Source: Sphingomonas pituitosa NBRC 102491 (GTDB lineage Bacteria; Pseudomonadota; Alphaproteobacteria; Sphingomonadales; Sphingomonadaceae). From it: a stretch of DNA of 64,000 nt. Made by a program: the position numbers and the translations under genes. Under the pieces are notes generated by a model, which made no database searches, was not told the origin of the DNA, and saw nothing but the letters and a program-made list of their open reading frames with translations. Position 1 is the first letter of the stretch, and each line of letters opens with the position of its first letter. This document shows, one piece after another, positions 7,457 to 15,041 of the stretch. The DNA is taken from positions 62,001-126,000 of the forward strand of contig NZ_BCYY01000016.1 of NCBI RefSeq assembly GCF_001598435.1, read 5' to 3'.

Positions 7457-9562
7457 ATGGCGCTGAACGATATCCTGGGAACCGCCGCTTCCGGCCTGGC
7501 TGCTGCCCAGGCCGGATTGAAGGCGGTATCGAACAACATCGCCAATGTCGGCGTCGCCGGCTATGCGCGCGAGCGGGTGAACCTTTCGACCTCGGTGCTG
7601 GCGGGCAACGTCAGCGGCGTGAGCGTCGGCGAGTTCGAACGCGTCGCCGACCGCTTCCTGGAAGCCACCGTCTACCGCCGCGCCGGCGACTACGGCAAAG
7701 CGGAAGTCGCCTCCAGCTATCTGGACCGGCTGCAGTCGCTGCTCGGCGAGCCCGGCGCCAAGTCGGGCCTGCCGGCGCGACTGGACGCGATCAGCAGCGC
7801 GGCGATCTCGATGACCGGATCGCAGTCCTCGGCGCAGACGTCGGCGGTCTTCACCGGCACCGTTGCCGACGCGATCACCTCCATGCAGCAGATCACGCGC
7901 GACGTGGACGGCCTGCGGGCCGACGTGGAGTCGGAGGTCGGCTATTCGGTCGACAAGATCAACACGCTGCTCCAGCGCATCTACGACCTCAACGGCACGG
8001 TGTCCCAGGCGACCGGCCTCGGGCGCAACGCCAGCGGCGCGACCGATCAGCGCATGAGCGCGCTCGAGGAACTGAGCAGCATGCTCTCGGTCAACGTTCG
8101 CGACCAGCCGGACGGCCGCGTCATCATCGAGACCACCTCGGGGCAGATGCTGCTCGACTCGCGGCTGCGCCAGCTCGACTATCCCAACAAGGGCGCCGGC
8201 ATCGGCAACTCGCAGATCACCTATCCCGACATCTCGATCCGCTTCGCCGACAAGAACGGCACGATGGGCGCGTTGTCGGGCGAGAAGATCGAGTCCTCGG
8301 CCGTCGGCGGCAAGCTGGGCGGCCTGCTCGACCTGCGCGACCGCGCGCTGCCCTCCTTCTCCGAACAGCTGGGCGTCGTGTTCAGCGGGCTGTCGGAAGC
8401 GCTCAATGCGGTTTCCAACGAAAACACCGCGATGCCGCCGCCCGCCAGCCTCACCGGCCGCCAGACCGGCCTGGTCGCGGGCGATCGGCTTGGCTTCACC
8501 GGCAAGGCGACCTTCGCCGTTACCCAGGCCAACGGCACCCTCGTCGCCAAGACCGAAGTCGATTTCGACGCGCTCGGGCCTGCGGCAACCGTGTCCGACA
8601 TGGTCAACGCGATCAATGCGGGGCTCGGCGGCGCGGCGACGGCCAGCTTCGCCAACGGGGTGCTGAGCTTCGCGGCGAGCGGCGCGGGCAACGGCGTGGC
8701 GATCGCGCAGTCGACTGCCAGCCCCAGCGCCCGGGCAGGGGTGGGCGTGTCGCAATATTTCGGCATGAACGACCTGATCCGCAGCGACAGCAACAGCCTG
8801 GTGCCGACCGGCTTCAATGCGACGGATCCGCATGGTTTCACCACCGGACAGACCGCGCAGATCGTCCTGCGCGACGCCTCCGGTCTGGCGCTGACCAGCT
8901 ACACGCTGCAGCCGACCACCGGCGGCACGATGGGCGACATCGTCACCCAGCTGAACGGCAGTCCGCTGGGCAATTTCGGCGCCTTCTCGCTCGATAGCCG
9001 CGGGCGGATGCGTTTCGACCCGGCCGGCGGCCTGAGCGGGGCCAGCCTGTCGATGGCGTCGGATTCGACCGATCGCTTCGGCAGCGGCCGCACCTTCTCG
9101 GCCCTGTCCGGGCTCAGCGGCCTCAACAGCGGCCTGGACGTGGCGAAGGTCCGCAACGAGATCCTCAACAGCCCCGGCTCGCTGCCGCTGGGCCGCCTCG
9201 ACACCAGCGTCGCCGTCGGGACGAAGGCGATCGGTGCGGGCGATACCCGCGGCGCCACTGCCTTTGTCGAGAAGCTCGCCAGCACGCTGGACCTGGGGAA
9301 GGACGGCGTCACCAGCGTCGGGCGCTTCTCGACCCAGCTGCTCGGCCGTGCCGGCCTGGAAGCCAACCAGGCGCAGGGCCGCTACGACGACGCCAATGCC
9401 CGCAAGTCCGACGCGGTGAACCGGCGCGACAGTTATTCGGGCGTCAACATCGACGAGGAACTCTCCCAGATGGTCGTCCTGCAGAACAGCTATTCTGCCT
9501 CCGCGCGCGTGATGAGCACCGCGGCTCAAATGTACGACACGCTCCTCCAGATGGTTCGTTAA
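7457..9562 (+). CDS. flgK: flagellar hook-associated protein 1 FlgK
   Basis: Hook-filament junction protein exported by the flagellar apparatus. The 701-aa product starts MALNDILGTAASGLAAAQAG, followed by SNNIANVGVAGYARERV, the FlgK N-terminal motif. The C-terminus NIDEELSQMVVLQNSYSASA is the paired axial helix. A good ribosome site (AGGGGGA) precedes the ATG. It lies 25 bases after flgE and 12 bases before flgL, consistent with an operon. Confidence 0.94.
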   Translation: MALNDILGTAASGLAAAQAGLKAVSNNIANVGVAGYARERVNLSTSVLAGNVSGVSVGEFERVADRFLEATVYRRAGDYGKAEVASSYLDRLQSLLGEPGAKSGLPARLDAISSAAISMTGSQSSAQTSAVFTGTVADAITSMQQITRDVDGLRADVESEVGYSVDKINTLLQRIYDLNGTVSQATGLGRNASGATDQRMSALEELSSMLSVNVRDQPDGRVIIETTSGQMLLDSRLRQLDYPNKGAGIGNSQITYPDISIRFADKNGTMGALSGEKIESSAVGGKLGGLLDLRDRALPSFSEQLGVVFSGLSEALNAVSNENTAMPPPASLTGRQTGLVAGDRLGFTGKATFAVTQANGTLVAKTEVDFDALGPAATVSDMVNAINAGLGGAATASFANGVLSFAASGAGNGVAIAQSTASPSARAGVGVSQYFGMNDLIRSDSNSLVPTGFNATDPHGFTTGQTAQIVLRDASGLALTSYTLQPTTGGTMGDIVTQLNGSPLGNFGAFSLDSRGRMRFDPAGGLSGASLSMASDSTDRFGSGRTFSALSGLSGLNSGLDVAKVRNEILNSPGSLPLGRLDTSVAVGTKAIGAGDTRGATAFVEKLASTLDLGKDGVTSVGRFSTQLLGRAGLEANQAQGRYDDANARKSDAVNRRDSYSGVNIDEELSQMVVLQNSYSASARVMSTAAQMYDTLLQMVR

Positions 9563-9574
9563 GGGGACTGACCG

Positions 9575-10480
9575 ATGACCCGCGTTGCCACCATTCCGCT
9601 TCAGCGCACCATGGCCAGTGCCATTTCCGGCGCGCAGGAGAAGCTGGCGATCACCCAGAAGCAGCTCTCGACCGGCAAGAAGGCGACCGACTTCGCGTCG
9701 CTCGGCACCGAGGCGGTGCGCAACCTTTCCGCGCACAGCCTGCTGGAGCAGCAGAAGGCACAGGCCAACGTCGCGAAGCGCGTGGGTACCACGATGTCGC
9801 TCTACCAGGGCCATATCGAAGGTATCCAGACCGCCACGACCTCGCTGCGCCAGCAGATCCTCAACGCGATCGGCACCGGCCAGGCGGCCGGCCTGCAGCA
9901 GGCGATGGACAGCTCGTTCAATCAGATGCGATCGTCGCTGAACGCAGCGGAAGGCGGCACGCCGCTGTTCGGCGGCTCGCAGATCGACCGCGCGCCTTTC
10001 TCCGTCACCACGCTGGCCGATGCTGCGAGCGTGCCCGCGGCGCAGGCCTTTCACGACGACAACGTGCTGGCCAGCGCTCGCGTGGCCGACGGGCTGGACG
10101 TCACCTACGGCGTCAATGCCAGCTCGATGGCGACCGGCATCTATGATGCCTATCGCGCAATGGCGCAGATCGGCCCGATCGGCGAGACGCTTACCGATGC
10201 ACAGAACACCGCGCTGCAAGGCGTGATCTCCAAGCTCGACATGGGGCTGAAGCAGCTCGGCGCCGTCAATGCCGACAACGGCCGCAAGCAGAACCAGGTC
10301 GAGGACCTGACCAAGCGCGGCGAAGAGCGCTCGCTGCTGCTGCAGCAGGTGATCGAGGACAATGAGGACGCCGATCTGGGCCAGGTCGCCATCGACCTGT
10401 CGCAGCAGAAGACCGTGCTCGAGGCGAGCTATTCGGTGTTCTCGCAGCTTTCCAGCCTGAGCCTGGTCAAGTATCTCTAA
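9575..10480 (+). CDS. flgL: flagellar hook-associated protein 3 FlgL
   Basis: A 301-aa flagellin-like protein. The N-terminal helix region is TMASAISGAQEKLAITQKQ with LSTGKK, and the C-terminal helix ends in SVFSQLSSLSLVKYL. The position directly after flgK and the short central domain point to the junction protein FlgL rather than filament flagellin. Its 3' end overlaps the convergent glycosylase gene by 14 bases. Confidence 0.85.
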   Translation: MTRVATIPLQRTMASAISGAQEKLAITQKQLSTGKKATDFASLGTEAVRNLSAHSLLEQQKAQANVAKRVGTTMSLYQGHIEGIQTATTSLRQQILNAIGTGQAAGLQQAMDSSFNQMRSSLNAAEGGTPLFGGSQIDRAPFSVTTLADAASVPAAQAFHDDNVLASARVADGLDVTYGVNASSMATGIYDAYRAMAQIGPIGETLTDAQNTALQGVISKLDMGLKQLGAVNADNGRKQNQVEDLTKRGEERSLLLQQVIEDNEDADLGQVAIDLSQQKTVLEASYSVFSQLSSLSLVKYL

Positions 10481-11072
10481 GCGCCAGCGCGCGTTCGAAC
10501 ACCGCGATCAGCATCGGCGCGGTCAGCCGGCCGATGCTCTGATTATACCGCGAGACGTGATAGCTATCGAGCACCACCTGCCCCTTCGGCAGGCGGTGCT
10601 CTGCGCCGTGCGCGAACCGCGCCTTGGGCAGCTTGCCGCCCAGCGCCTTCACCGCCGACTGGTGCGCGATCTCCCCCAGCGCAACGACGATCGGCGCGCG
10701 CAGCTGACCGGCCAGGAACGGGCGGCAGGCATGGATTTCCGGCGGGGTCGGGCGATTCTCCGGCGGCAGGCAGCGTACCGCATTGAGGATCTGCACGCCC
10801 TTCGGCTCGCCTGCTTCGGCAAGACCCAGCTCCTCCAGCACTGCGAACAGCAGCGTGCCGGACTCGTCGCCGGTAAAGGCGCGGCCGGTGCGGTTCGCCC
10901 CCGACCGGCCGGGCGCGAGGCCGACGATCGCGATTCCCGCATCGGGGTCGCCCAGCATCGGCACGGGCGCATTCCACCATTCGGGCTGTTCGGTGCGCAG
11001 CTGGGTGCGCAGCGCAACGAGGCGCGGGCAGAACGGGCAGTCGCGATCGGGTTCGGGGCTTGGCGTGCGCAT
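10467..11072 (-). CDS. uracil-DNA glycosylase family protein (UdgB/family 5-like)
   Basis: A 201-aa DNA-repair glycosylase. The active-site block GLAPGRSGANRTGRAFTGD is that of family 5 (UDGb) enzymes, which remove uracil and other deaminated bases. Cys residues in CPFCPRL near the N-terminus and in CLPPENRPTPPEIHAC could ligate the iron-sulfur cluster of this family. The second motif is SYHVSRYN near the C-terminus. It converges on flgL and diverges from folK with 23 bases between starts. Confidence 0.88.
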   Translation of the reverse strand: MRTPSPEPDRDCPFCPRLVALRTQLRTEQPEWWNAPVPMLGDPDAGIAIVGLAPGRSGANRTGRAFTGDESGTLLFAVLEELGLAEAGEPKGVQILNAVRCLPPENRPTPPEIHACRPFLAGQLRAPIVVALGEIAHQSAVKALGGKLPKARFAHGAEHRLPKGQVVLDSYHVSRYNQSIGRLTAPMLIAVFERALALRDT

Positions 11073-11095
11073 CGCCCGGCGATAGGCGCAGGCGC

Positions 11096-11572
11096 GTGTC
11101 CGTCACAAGCTACATCATCGCCCTGGGCTCCAACCGCCGCGGTCGCCACGGCCCTCCGCGGTCGGAGGTGCAGGCCGCACTCGCCGCGATCGGCGGCGTT
11201 CAGGCGGTGTCGCGCATCCACGAGACGCCGCCGCTGGGCCCCTCGATCCGCCGCTTCGCCAACGCCGTGGCCGAAATCGAGAGCGACGAGGCGCCGGAAG
11301 CCCTGCTCGGGCGGCTGAAGGCGATCGAGCGGGCCTTTGGCCGGCGGCGGGGGCAGCGCTGGGGCGCGCGGGTGATTGATCTGGACATCGTGCTGTGGTC
11401 CGGCGGCTGCTGGGCGAGCCCGACGCTGACCGTGCCGCACCCCCAGTATAGAGCGCGCCGTTTCGTGCTGGCGCCGCTGGCCGAAATTGCGCCCGGCTGG
11501 CGCGATCCGGTGACCGGCCGCACGACACTTCCGTTGCTGCACGCGGTTGACCGGCGGCGCCCCTGCGCCTAG
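11096..11572 (+). CDS. folK: 2-amino-4-hydroxy-6-hydroxymethyldihydropteridine pyrophosphokinase
   Basis: Folate-pathway enzyme that transfers pyrophosphate from ATP to 6-hydroxymethyl-7,8-dihydropterin. The 158-aa product has the HPPK signatures ALGSNRRG at the N-terminus and RWGARVIDLDIVLW (Asp-x-Asp metal ligands) in the middle, then VPHPQYRARRFVLAPLAEIAP. The start is the GTG at 11096, the codon that leaves the conserved N-terminus intact. Its stop is 12 bases before tRNA-Lys. Confidence 0.93.
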   Translation: MSVTSYIIALGSNRRGRHGPPRSEVQAALAAIGGVQAVSRIHETPPLGPSIRRFANAVAEIESDEAPEALLGRLKAIERAFGRRRGQRWGARVIDLDIVLWSGGCWASPTLTVPHPQYRARRFVLAPLAEIAPGWRDPVTGRTTLPLLHAVDRRRPCA

Positions 11573-11584
11573 GTGGCGGGACGT

Positions 11585-11660
11585 GGGTCCGTAGCTCAGT
11601 CGGTAGAGCAAGCGACTTTTAATCGAGAGGTCCCGGGTTCGAATCCCGGCGGACCCACCA
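11585..11660 (+). tRNA. tRNA-Lys (anticodon UUU)
   Basis: A 76-nt cloverleaf: acceptor stem GGGTCCG/CGGACCC, D-arm GCTC/GAGC, anticodon loop CTTTTAA with TTT at position 34-36, T-arm CCGGG/CCCGG with loop TTCGAAT, and encoded CCA. Two top pairs of the anticodon stem do not form (A27-G43 and G28-A42). The prophage is integrated at its 3' end; the last 14 bases are repeated at 56546-56559. Confidence 0.95.
11647..11660. repeat. attL core
   Basis: CGGCGGACCCACCA, the last 14 bases of tRNA-Lys, is repeated exactly at 56546-56559. Recombination here preserves the tRNA. Just outside the core, GCCTCTCC follows directly at attL and two bases later at attR, so the homology is slightly longer with a 2-bp offset. 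Confidence 0.88.
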
Positions 11661-11668
11661 GCCTCTCC

Positions 11669-11698
11669 GGACATCCAAGGACATCGAAGGACACAAGG
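11669..11698 (+). repeat. phased GGACA array 1 beside attL
   Basis: Three 10-bp units begin with GGACA at 11669, 11679 and 11689. The exact helical spacing puts all three on one face of the DNA, as in excisionase arrays. The likely ligand is the AlpA-like protein encoded at 13147-13374; this is inference. Confidence 0.55.
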
Positions 11699-11742
11699 TT
11701 GCGGAAACCCTCGGTTTCTGTTGAGCCTCGACGTGCGTTCAA

Positions 11743-11772
11743 GGACACCCAGGGACACCCGAGGACGGGGCA
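11743..11772 (+). repeat. phased GGAC array 2 beside attL
   Basis: A second trio of 10-bp units begins with GGACACCC, GGACACCC and GGACGGGG at 11743, 11753 and 11763. It repeats the spacing of array 1, 74 bp further right. The two arrays together look like a designed protein-binding platform between the attachment core and the integrase gene. Confidence 0.55.
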
Positions 11773-11785
11773 TCCGGGGGCACTC

Positions 11786-11816
11786 TTGGGGGCATCGTTC
11801 CGAGATTTGGGGGCAT
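11786..11816 (+). promoter_or_regulatory. candidate integrase arm-type sites, left
   Basis: TTGGGGGCAT occurs at 11786-11795 and 11807-11816, immediately upstream of the integrase start. The same 10-mer occurs twice near the right end (56461-56470 and 56473-56482). Paired repeats at both prophage ends in one orientation fit arm-type binding sites for the integrase N-terminal domain. Confidence 0.55.
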
Positions 11817-11823
11817 CCGTTCC

Positions 11824-13131
11824 GTGCCGTTGACCGACACCCAGTGCAAGAAGGCCGCGCCAGCCACGCGCGAATACAAGCTCGCCGATGCTGGCGGGCT
11901 CTACCTGTTCGTGACCACCAAAGGGCACAAGTCCTGGCGGCTCAAGTACCGCTTCGCCGACAAGGAAAAGCGGCTGATCCTCGGCGCCTATCCGGACATG
12001 CCGCTGCGCGACGCGCGCGACGCCCGGGAGGAGGCGAAGCGGCTGCTGCGCGAACACCGCGACCCGGCGACCGAGCGGCGCAAGCAGAAGATCCTGGCGC
12101 ACGCCGCGGCCGGCGCGACCTTCAAGGTGGTGGCCGAGCGCTGGTACACCGCGCAGCTCGGCCGCTGGTCGAAGGTGAACGCGACCAAGATCGATCAGGC
12201 GCTCAAGCGGGACGTGTTCCCGGAGATCGGCGCGCTGCCGCTGTCCGACATAGACGGCCCGACGGTGCTGGCGCTTCTGCGCAAGATCGAACGCCGCGGG
12301 GCGATCGACAGCGCCAAGCGGATCCGGCAGCACATCTCGGCCGTGTTCGGCTACGGAATGGCCGAAGGCTTCTGCGATCGCGACCCCGCCGGCCGGCACC
12401 TGGTGAAGGCGATGCTGCCGACGCCGGTGGGCGGCAGCCAGCCCGGCCTGAGCAGCGTCGAGGAGATCCGGCAGCTGCATGCGACGATCGACGCTTCGAC
12501 CGGCGGCCCGCTGACGAAGCTGGCATCGCGCCTGCTCGGGCTCACCTTCGTGCGGCCCGGCCTGGTCCCGACCGCGCGCTGGGCGGAGTTCGAGGGCATC
12601 GACTGGACGGACCCGAGTGGGGCGAGGGACAGCCCCGAGCCGATCTGGCGGATCAGCGCCGACCGCATGAAGCTCGAGCTGGAGAACAAGGCTGACGAGG
12701 CGTTCGAGCATATCGTGCCGCTGCCCGCCCAGGCGGTTGACGTGCTCCGCGCCGTGCACGCGCTGAGCGGGCGCTTCCCCTACTTGTTCCATAGCGTTCG
12801 CTCAACGCACCAGCCGATGTCGAACAACACGATCGGCTACCGCTACAACCAGTGCGGCTATCGCGGGCGGCACGTCCCGCACGGCTGGCGGACGGCTTTC
12901 TCTACGATCATGAACGAGCGCGCGACGCAGCTTGGGCTCGAGGGCGACCGCCCGATCATCGACGCGATGCTCTCGCACAAGCCGAAGGGCGTGTCCGCAG
13001 CGGAGATGGCGTACAACCGCGCGCGGCATATGCCGCGGCGATGGGAATTGGCGCGCTGGTGGGCCGAACAAACTATGGGCGGGGCGATCCCGGCTATCCA
13101 GCTGTTGGAAGAGTATGAGCGCGCGGGATAG
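11824..13131 (+). CDS. int: P4-type tyrosine integrase
   Basis: Site-specific recombinase of 435 aa that inserts and excises the prophage at tRNA-Lys. The N-terminal arm-binding domain (about 1-90) has ADAGGLYLFV and LGAYPDMPLRDAR of the P4/DUF4102 type. Catalytic residues visible are Arg244 (LTFVRPG), His353 and Arg356 (HGWRTAF), His385 (LSHKP) and Tyr397 (MAYNRA). The start is the GTG at 11824, eight bases after the second arm-type repeat. It runs away from the tRNA and converges on the excisionase gene. Confidence 0.95.
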   Translation: MPLTDTQCKKAAPATREYKLADAGGLYLFVTTKGHKSWRLKYRFADKEKRLILGAYPDMPLRDARDAREEAKRLLREHRDPATERRKQKILAHAAAGATFKVVAERWYTAQLGRWSKVNATKIDQALKRDVFPEIGALPLSDIDGPTVLALLRKIERRGAIDSAKRIRQHISAVFGYGMAEGFCDRDPAGRHLVKAMLPTPVGGSQPGLSSVEEIRQLHATIDASTGGPLTKLASRLLGLTFVRPGLVPTARWAEFEGIDWTDPSGARDSPEPIWRISADRMKLELENKADEAFEHIVPLPAQAVDVLRAVHALSGRFPYLFHSVRSTHQPMSNNTIGYRYNQCGYRGRHVPHGWRTAFSTIMNERATQLGLEGDRPIIDAMLSHKPKGVSAAEMAYNRARHMPRRWELARWWAEQTMGGAIPAIQLLEEYERAG

Positions 13132-13146
13132 CCCCCGCGCGCTGGT

Positions 13147-13374
13147 TCACGCCGCCTCGCTCCAAGACATTGGGTTGGCCATCCAGTCTTGCAGGTCGCT
13201 CTCGCGCCAGGCGACGGCGTTCGCGCCGAGGCGCACACTCTTGGGGAACTCCCCCCTTGCCATCTTCCGATAGATCGTCTTTCCGCAGAGCCCGGTGCGG
13301 GCCTCGACCTCGCGCAGGCGGACAAACGCGGCGATGGGCGCGGCGGCGCCGGTGAACTTCTCAGCGACTCCCAT
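13147..13374 (-). CDS. AlpA-family excisionase/regulator
   Basis: A 75-aa MerR-like winged-helix protein. VRLREVEARTGLCGKTIYRKMARG is the AlpA/excisionase HTH, followed by FPKSVRLGANAVAWRESDLQDW. Such proteins bind phased sites and direct excision. It is the last gene of the leftward operon and converges on the integrase with 15 bases between. It is the best candidate for binding the GGAC arrays at 11669-11772. Confidence 0.8.
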   Translation of the reverse strand: MGVAEKFTGAAAPIAAFVRLREVEARTGLCGKTIYRKMARGEFPKSVRLGANAVAWRESDLQDWMANPMSWSEAA

Positions 13375-13801
13375 CGCTCTTCTCCTTCATCGAAAGCATG
13401 GGGCGGCCGGCTGGGCAGGCCCCGAGGTTGTAGCGGCGCCAGTACCGGTCCCAACGCGTCGCCGCGCCGGCGGCCAGCACCGCGCACGAAAGGTCACGGC
13501 CGTCCGGAAGGCGGCAGCGCGCGACGATGCGGTTGTAGCTGGGCTCGAGCGCCTGGCAGGCCAGCCGACTGTGCAGCACCAGAGCGGAAACCTTGCGCTG
13601 GCTTGCCCGGGCTCGCGCGTCATTGCAGACGTACCCGGCGCGCCGCGCGCGGCAGGGCTCGGCCGATCGGAAGTCCGGGGCCTGGACGCCTGCAATGCGC
13701 ACCTTGGGGCCCTCGGTGCACCAGAGCGGCCCGTCGCCATCGTGGACGCGGGTGACCGTGCAGGTGAACGGCGCGGCGGCTAGGAGGGTGGCAATCAGCA
13801 T
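13361..13801 (-). CDS. secreted SNase-like (thermonuclease fold) protein
   Basis: A 146-aa protein with a short hydrophobic N-terminus (MLIATLLAAAPF) that looks like a signal sequence. It then has TRVHDGDGPLW and KVRIAGVQAPD, matching the Ca-binding and active-site strands of staphylococcal-nuclease-like proteins. Asp replaces the usual Glu in the APE motif. Six or more Cys residues suggest disulfides. Its role in a phage early operon is unknown. It overlaps its neighbours on both sides. Confidence 0.7.
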   Translation of the reverse strand: MLIATLLAAAPFTCTVTRVHDGDGPLWCTEGPKVRIAGVQAPDFRSAEPCRARRAGYVCNDARARASQRKVSALVLHSRLACQALEPSYNRIVARCRLPDGRDLSCAVLAAGAATRWDRYWRRYNLGACPAGRPMLSMKEKSDGSR

Positions 13802-14043
13802 GCCTGATCCTCCAAGATGCGGCGGACGGCGAGGCGTTGCTGGCGGGCTTCGCTTTCAGCATAGTCGGCGTGCCATGTTGCATCGTGCGCGCGGGCAATG
13901 CGCTCTCCGTTCACGTCCTCTTTGTGCGTAAAGCCAGTGTCTGCTGGCCCCTTCCAGCCCATGAACGCCATTTCCCGCTGGATGCGTTGGAGCATGTCAG
14001 ACGGCCACCCCGCGATCTCTTTCGCGCGCTCCAGGTCATGCAT
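13795..14043 (-). CDS. hypothetical small phage protein
   Basis: An 82-aa charged protein without a family I recognise. It contains WPSDMLQRIQREMAFMGW and a His/Asp-rich middle (HDATWHADYAESEARQQ). The start at 14043 overlaps the upstream gene by eight bases. It belongs to the leftward operon. Confidence 0.6.
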   Translation of the reverse strand: MHDLERAKEIAGWPSDMLQRIQREMAFMGWKGPADTGFTHKEDVNGERIARAHDATWHADYAESEARQQRLAVRRILEDQAC

Positions 14044-14545
14044 GGCGCTGCTCCTCGGTTGCGTGGGCGCGGGTGTAATGCGGGAGGCAAGCGCCAGCAC
14101 CGGCGGAGAGGCATTCCCGGAGCACCAGCCCGAGCGGGTTGTACTTGATGAAATATGCGCCGCCACCTGGACCGGATTTCGACATACCACTTCCAAACCA
14201 GTGCCGCGTAGGCGGAATGATCCAATTCATCCGGTCTTCCGACCATTCGCCGTCGTCGGCCTCGACCCAGTATTCGCAGGAGTGTGCGCGTTCTTCGCTG
14301 CGGGTGACCGGCTGATAGGCCAGCGTGTGGCCATAGGCGCGTAGGAACGCCATCTGTTCGACAGTGAGCCGTTCCAGCACGAACCGCGCAACGCCAATAT
14401 CGGGATCGGTGCAGGAGGTGCATTCTCCGCCGAATGCCTCCCCCGTGCCGTGGCAGATGATGCAGGAGAAATAGGTAACGGCCGGCAGCATACCGCGCCG
14501 CTCCACCGCCCCCGCCTCCAGGCTGTCCGCTAGTGTGGGGGTCAT
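14036..14545 (-). CDS. hypothetical phage protein with Cys-pair motif
   Basis: A 169-aa protein. Residues 28-48 hold CIICHGTG and CTSC, a CxxC...CxxC pattern like a small zinc ribbon. The rest is aromatic-rich, with YWVEADDGEWSEDRMNWI. No known function. The start at 14545 overlaps the upstream gene by four bases; an in-frame ATG lies upstream but inside that gene. Confidence 0.6.
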   Translation of the reverse strand: MTPTLADSLEAGAVERRGMLPAVTYFSCIICHGTGEAFGGECTSCTDPDIGVARFVLERLTVEQMAFLRAYGHTLAYQPVTRSEERAHSCEYWVEADDGEWSEDRMNWIIPPTRHWFGSGMSKSGPGGGAYFIKYNPLGLVLRECLSAGAGACLPHYTRAHATEEQRHA

Positions 14546-14850
14546 GTGGTGGGCTCCAGAGTTGCACCGGCGACATAATTCCACTGGGGCGGCCAGATTA
14601 GGCCCTCGTCGCGGCAGTATTCGGCCAGTTCGTTAAGCTGGTATCCCTCAAGGCGGTCAAAGCTACCGCGCCAGAAGAAATAACGAACGATGTCTTTGCA
14701 CGCCGCGCACTGTCGGTATGAGTTGAAATCGCCTTGGTAGAGCCCGCTTTCGTCCCAGCTCTTTTCCCCGGCGCGCACGGTTTGGCCGCATGTCTCGCAG
14801 CGGTGGTCCTTCCTGCGCGTGCGTATCTTGCTGCACCAGAAGCCCATCAC
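14542..14850 (-). CDS. hypothetical zinc-ribbon-like phage protein
   Basis: A 102-aa protein with CETCGQTVRAGEKSW and CAACKDIV, two CxxC knuckles about 25 residues apart that could hold one zinc. It is otherwise unrecognised. The gene starts with two Met codons (14850 and 14847). It overlaps both neighbours by four bases in the leftward operon. Confidence 0.65.
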   Translation of the reverse strand: MMGFWCSKIRTRRKDHRCETCGQTVRAGEKSWDESGLYQGDFNSYRQCAACKDIVRYFFWRGSFDRLEGYQLNELAEYCRDEGLIWPPQWNYVAGATLEPTT

Positions 14851-15041
14851 TGCTCCCCTCTGTGGTTGAGTGCTGCGGAAGGAAGTTTATCCGCCCATTG
14901 AAATTCATGGTGTTCCGGGTTTCCTGTCGCCCCGAAGTGGTAAAGGCGAACCCGTTCATCGCGGGGAAGGTGTCCTTCCCACTGATCATACAATGCCTCT
15001 TGCAGCCACCTGCGAGGCAGGAAAGAGAGAAGCCAACTCAT
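14847..15041 (-). CDS. hypothetical small phage protein
   Basis: A 64-aa protein, MSWLLSFLPRRWLQEAL at the start, rich in Trp, Arg and His. I recognise no domain. The evidence that it is real is four-base stop-start overlap on both sides, the rule in this operon. Confidence 0.55.
   Translation of the reverse strand: MSWLLSFLPRRWLQEALYDQWEGHLPRDERVRLYHFGATGNPEHHEFQWADKLPSAALNHRGEQ

Noticed and set aside
7412..10219. 935-codon open frame on the minus strand
   Set aside because: It is antisense to flgK and flgL, whose proteins are clearly recognisable; long antisense frames are common in GC-rich DNA.
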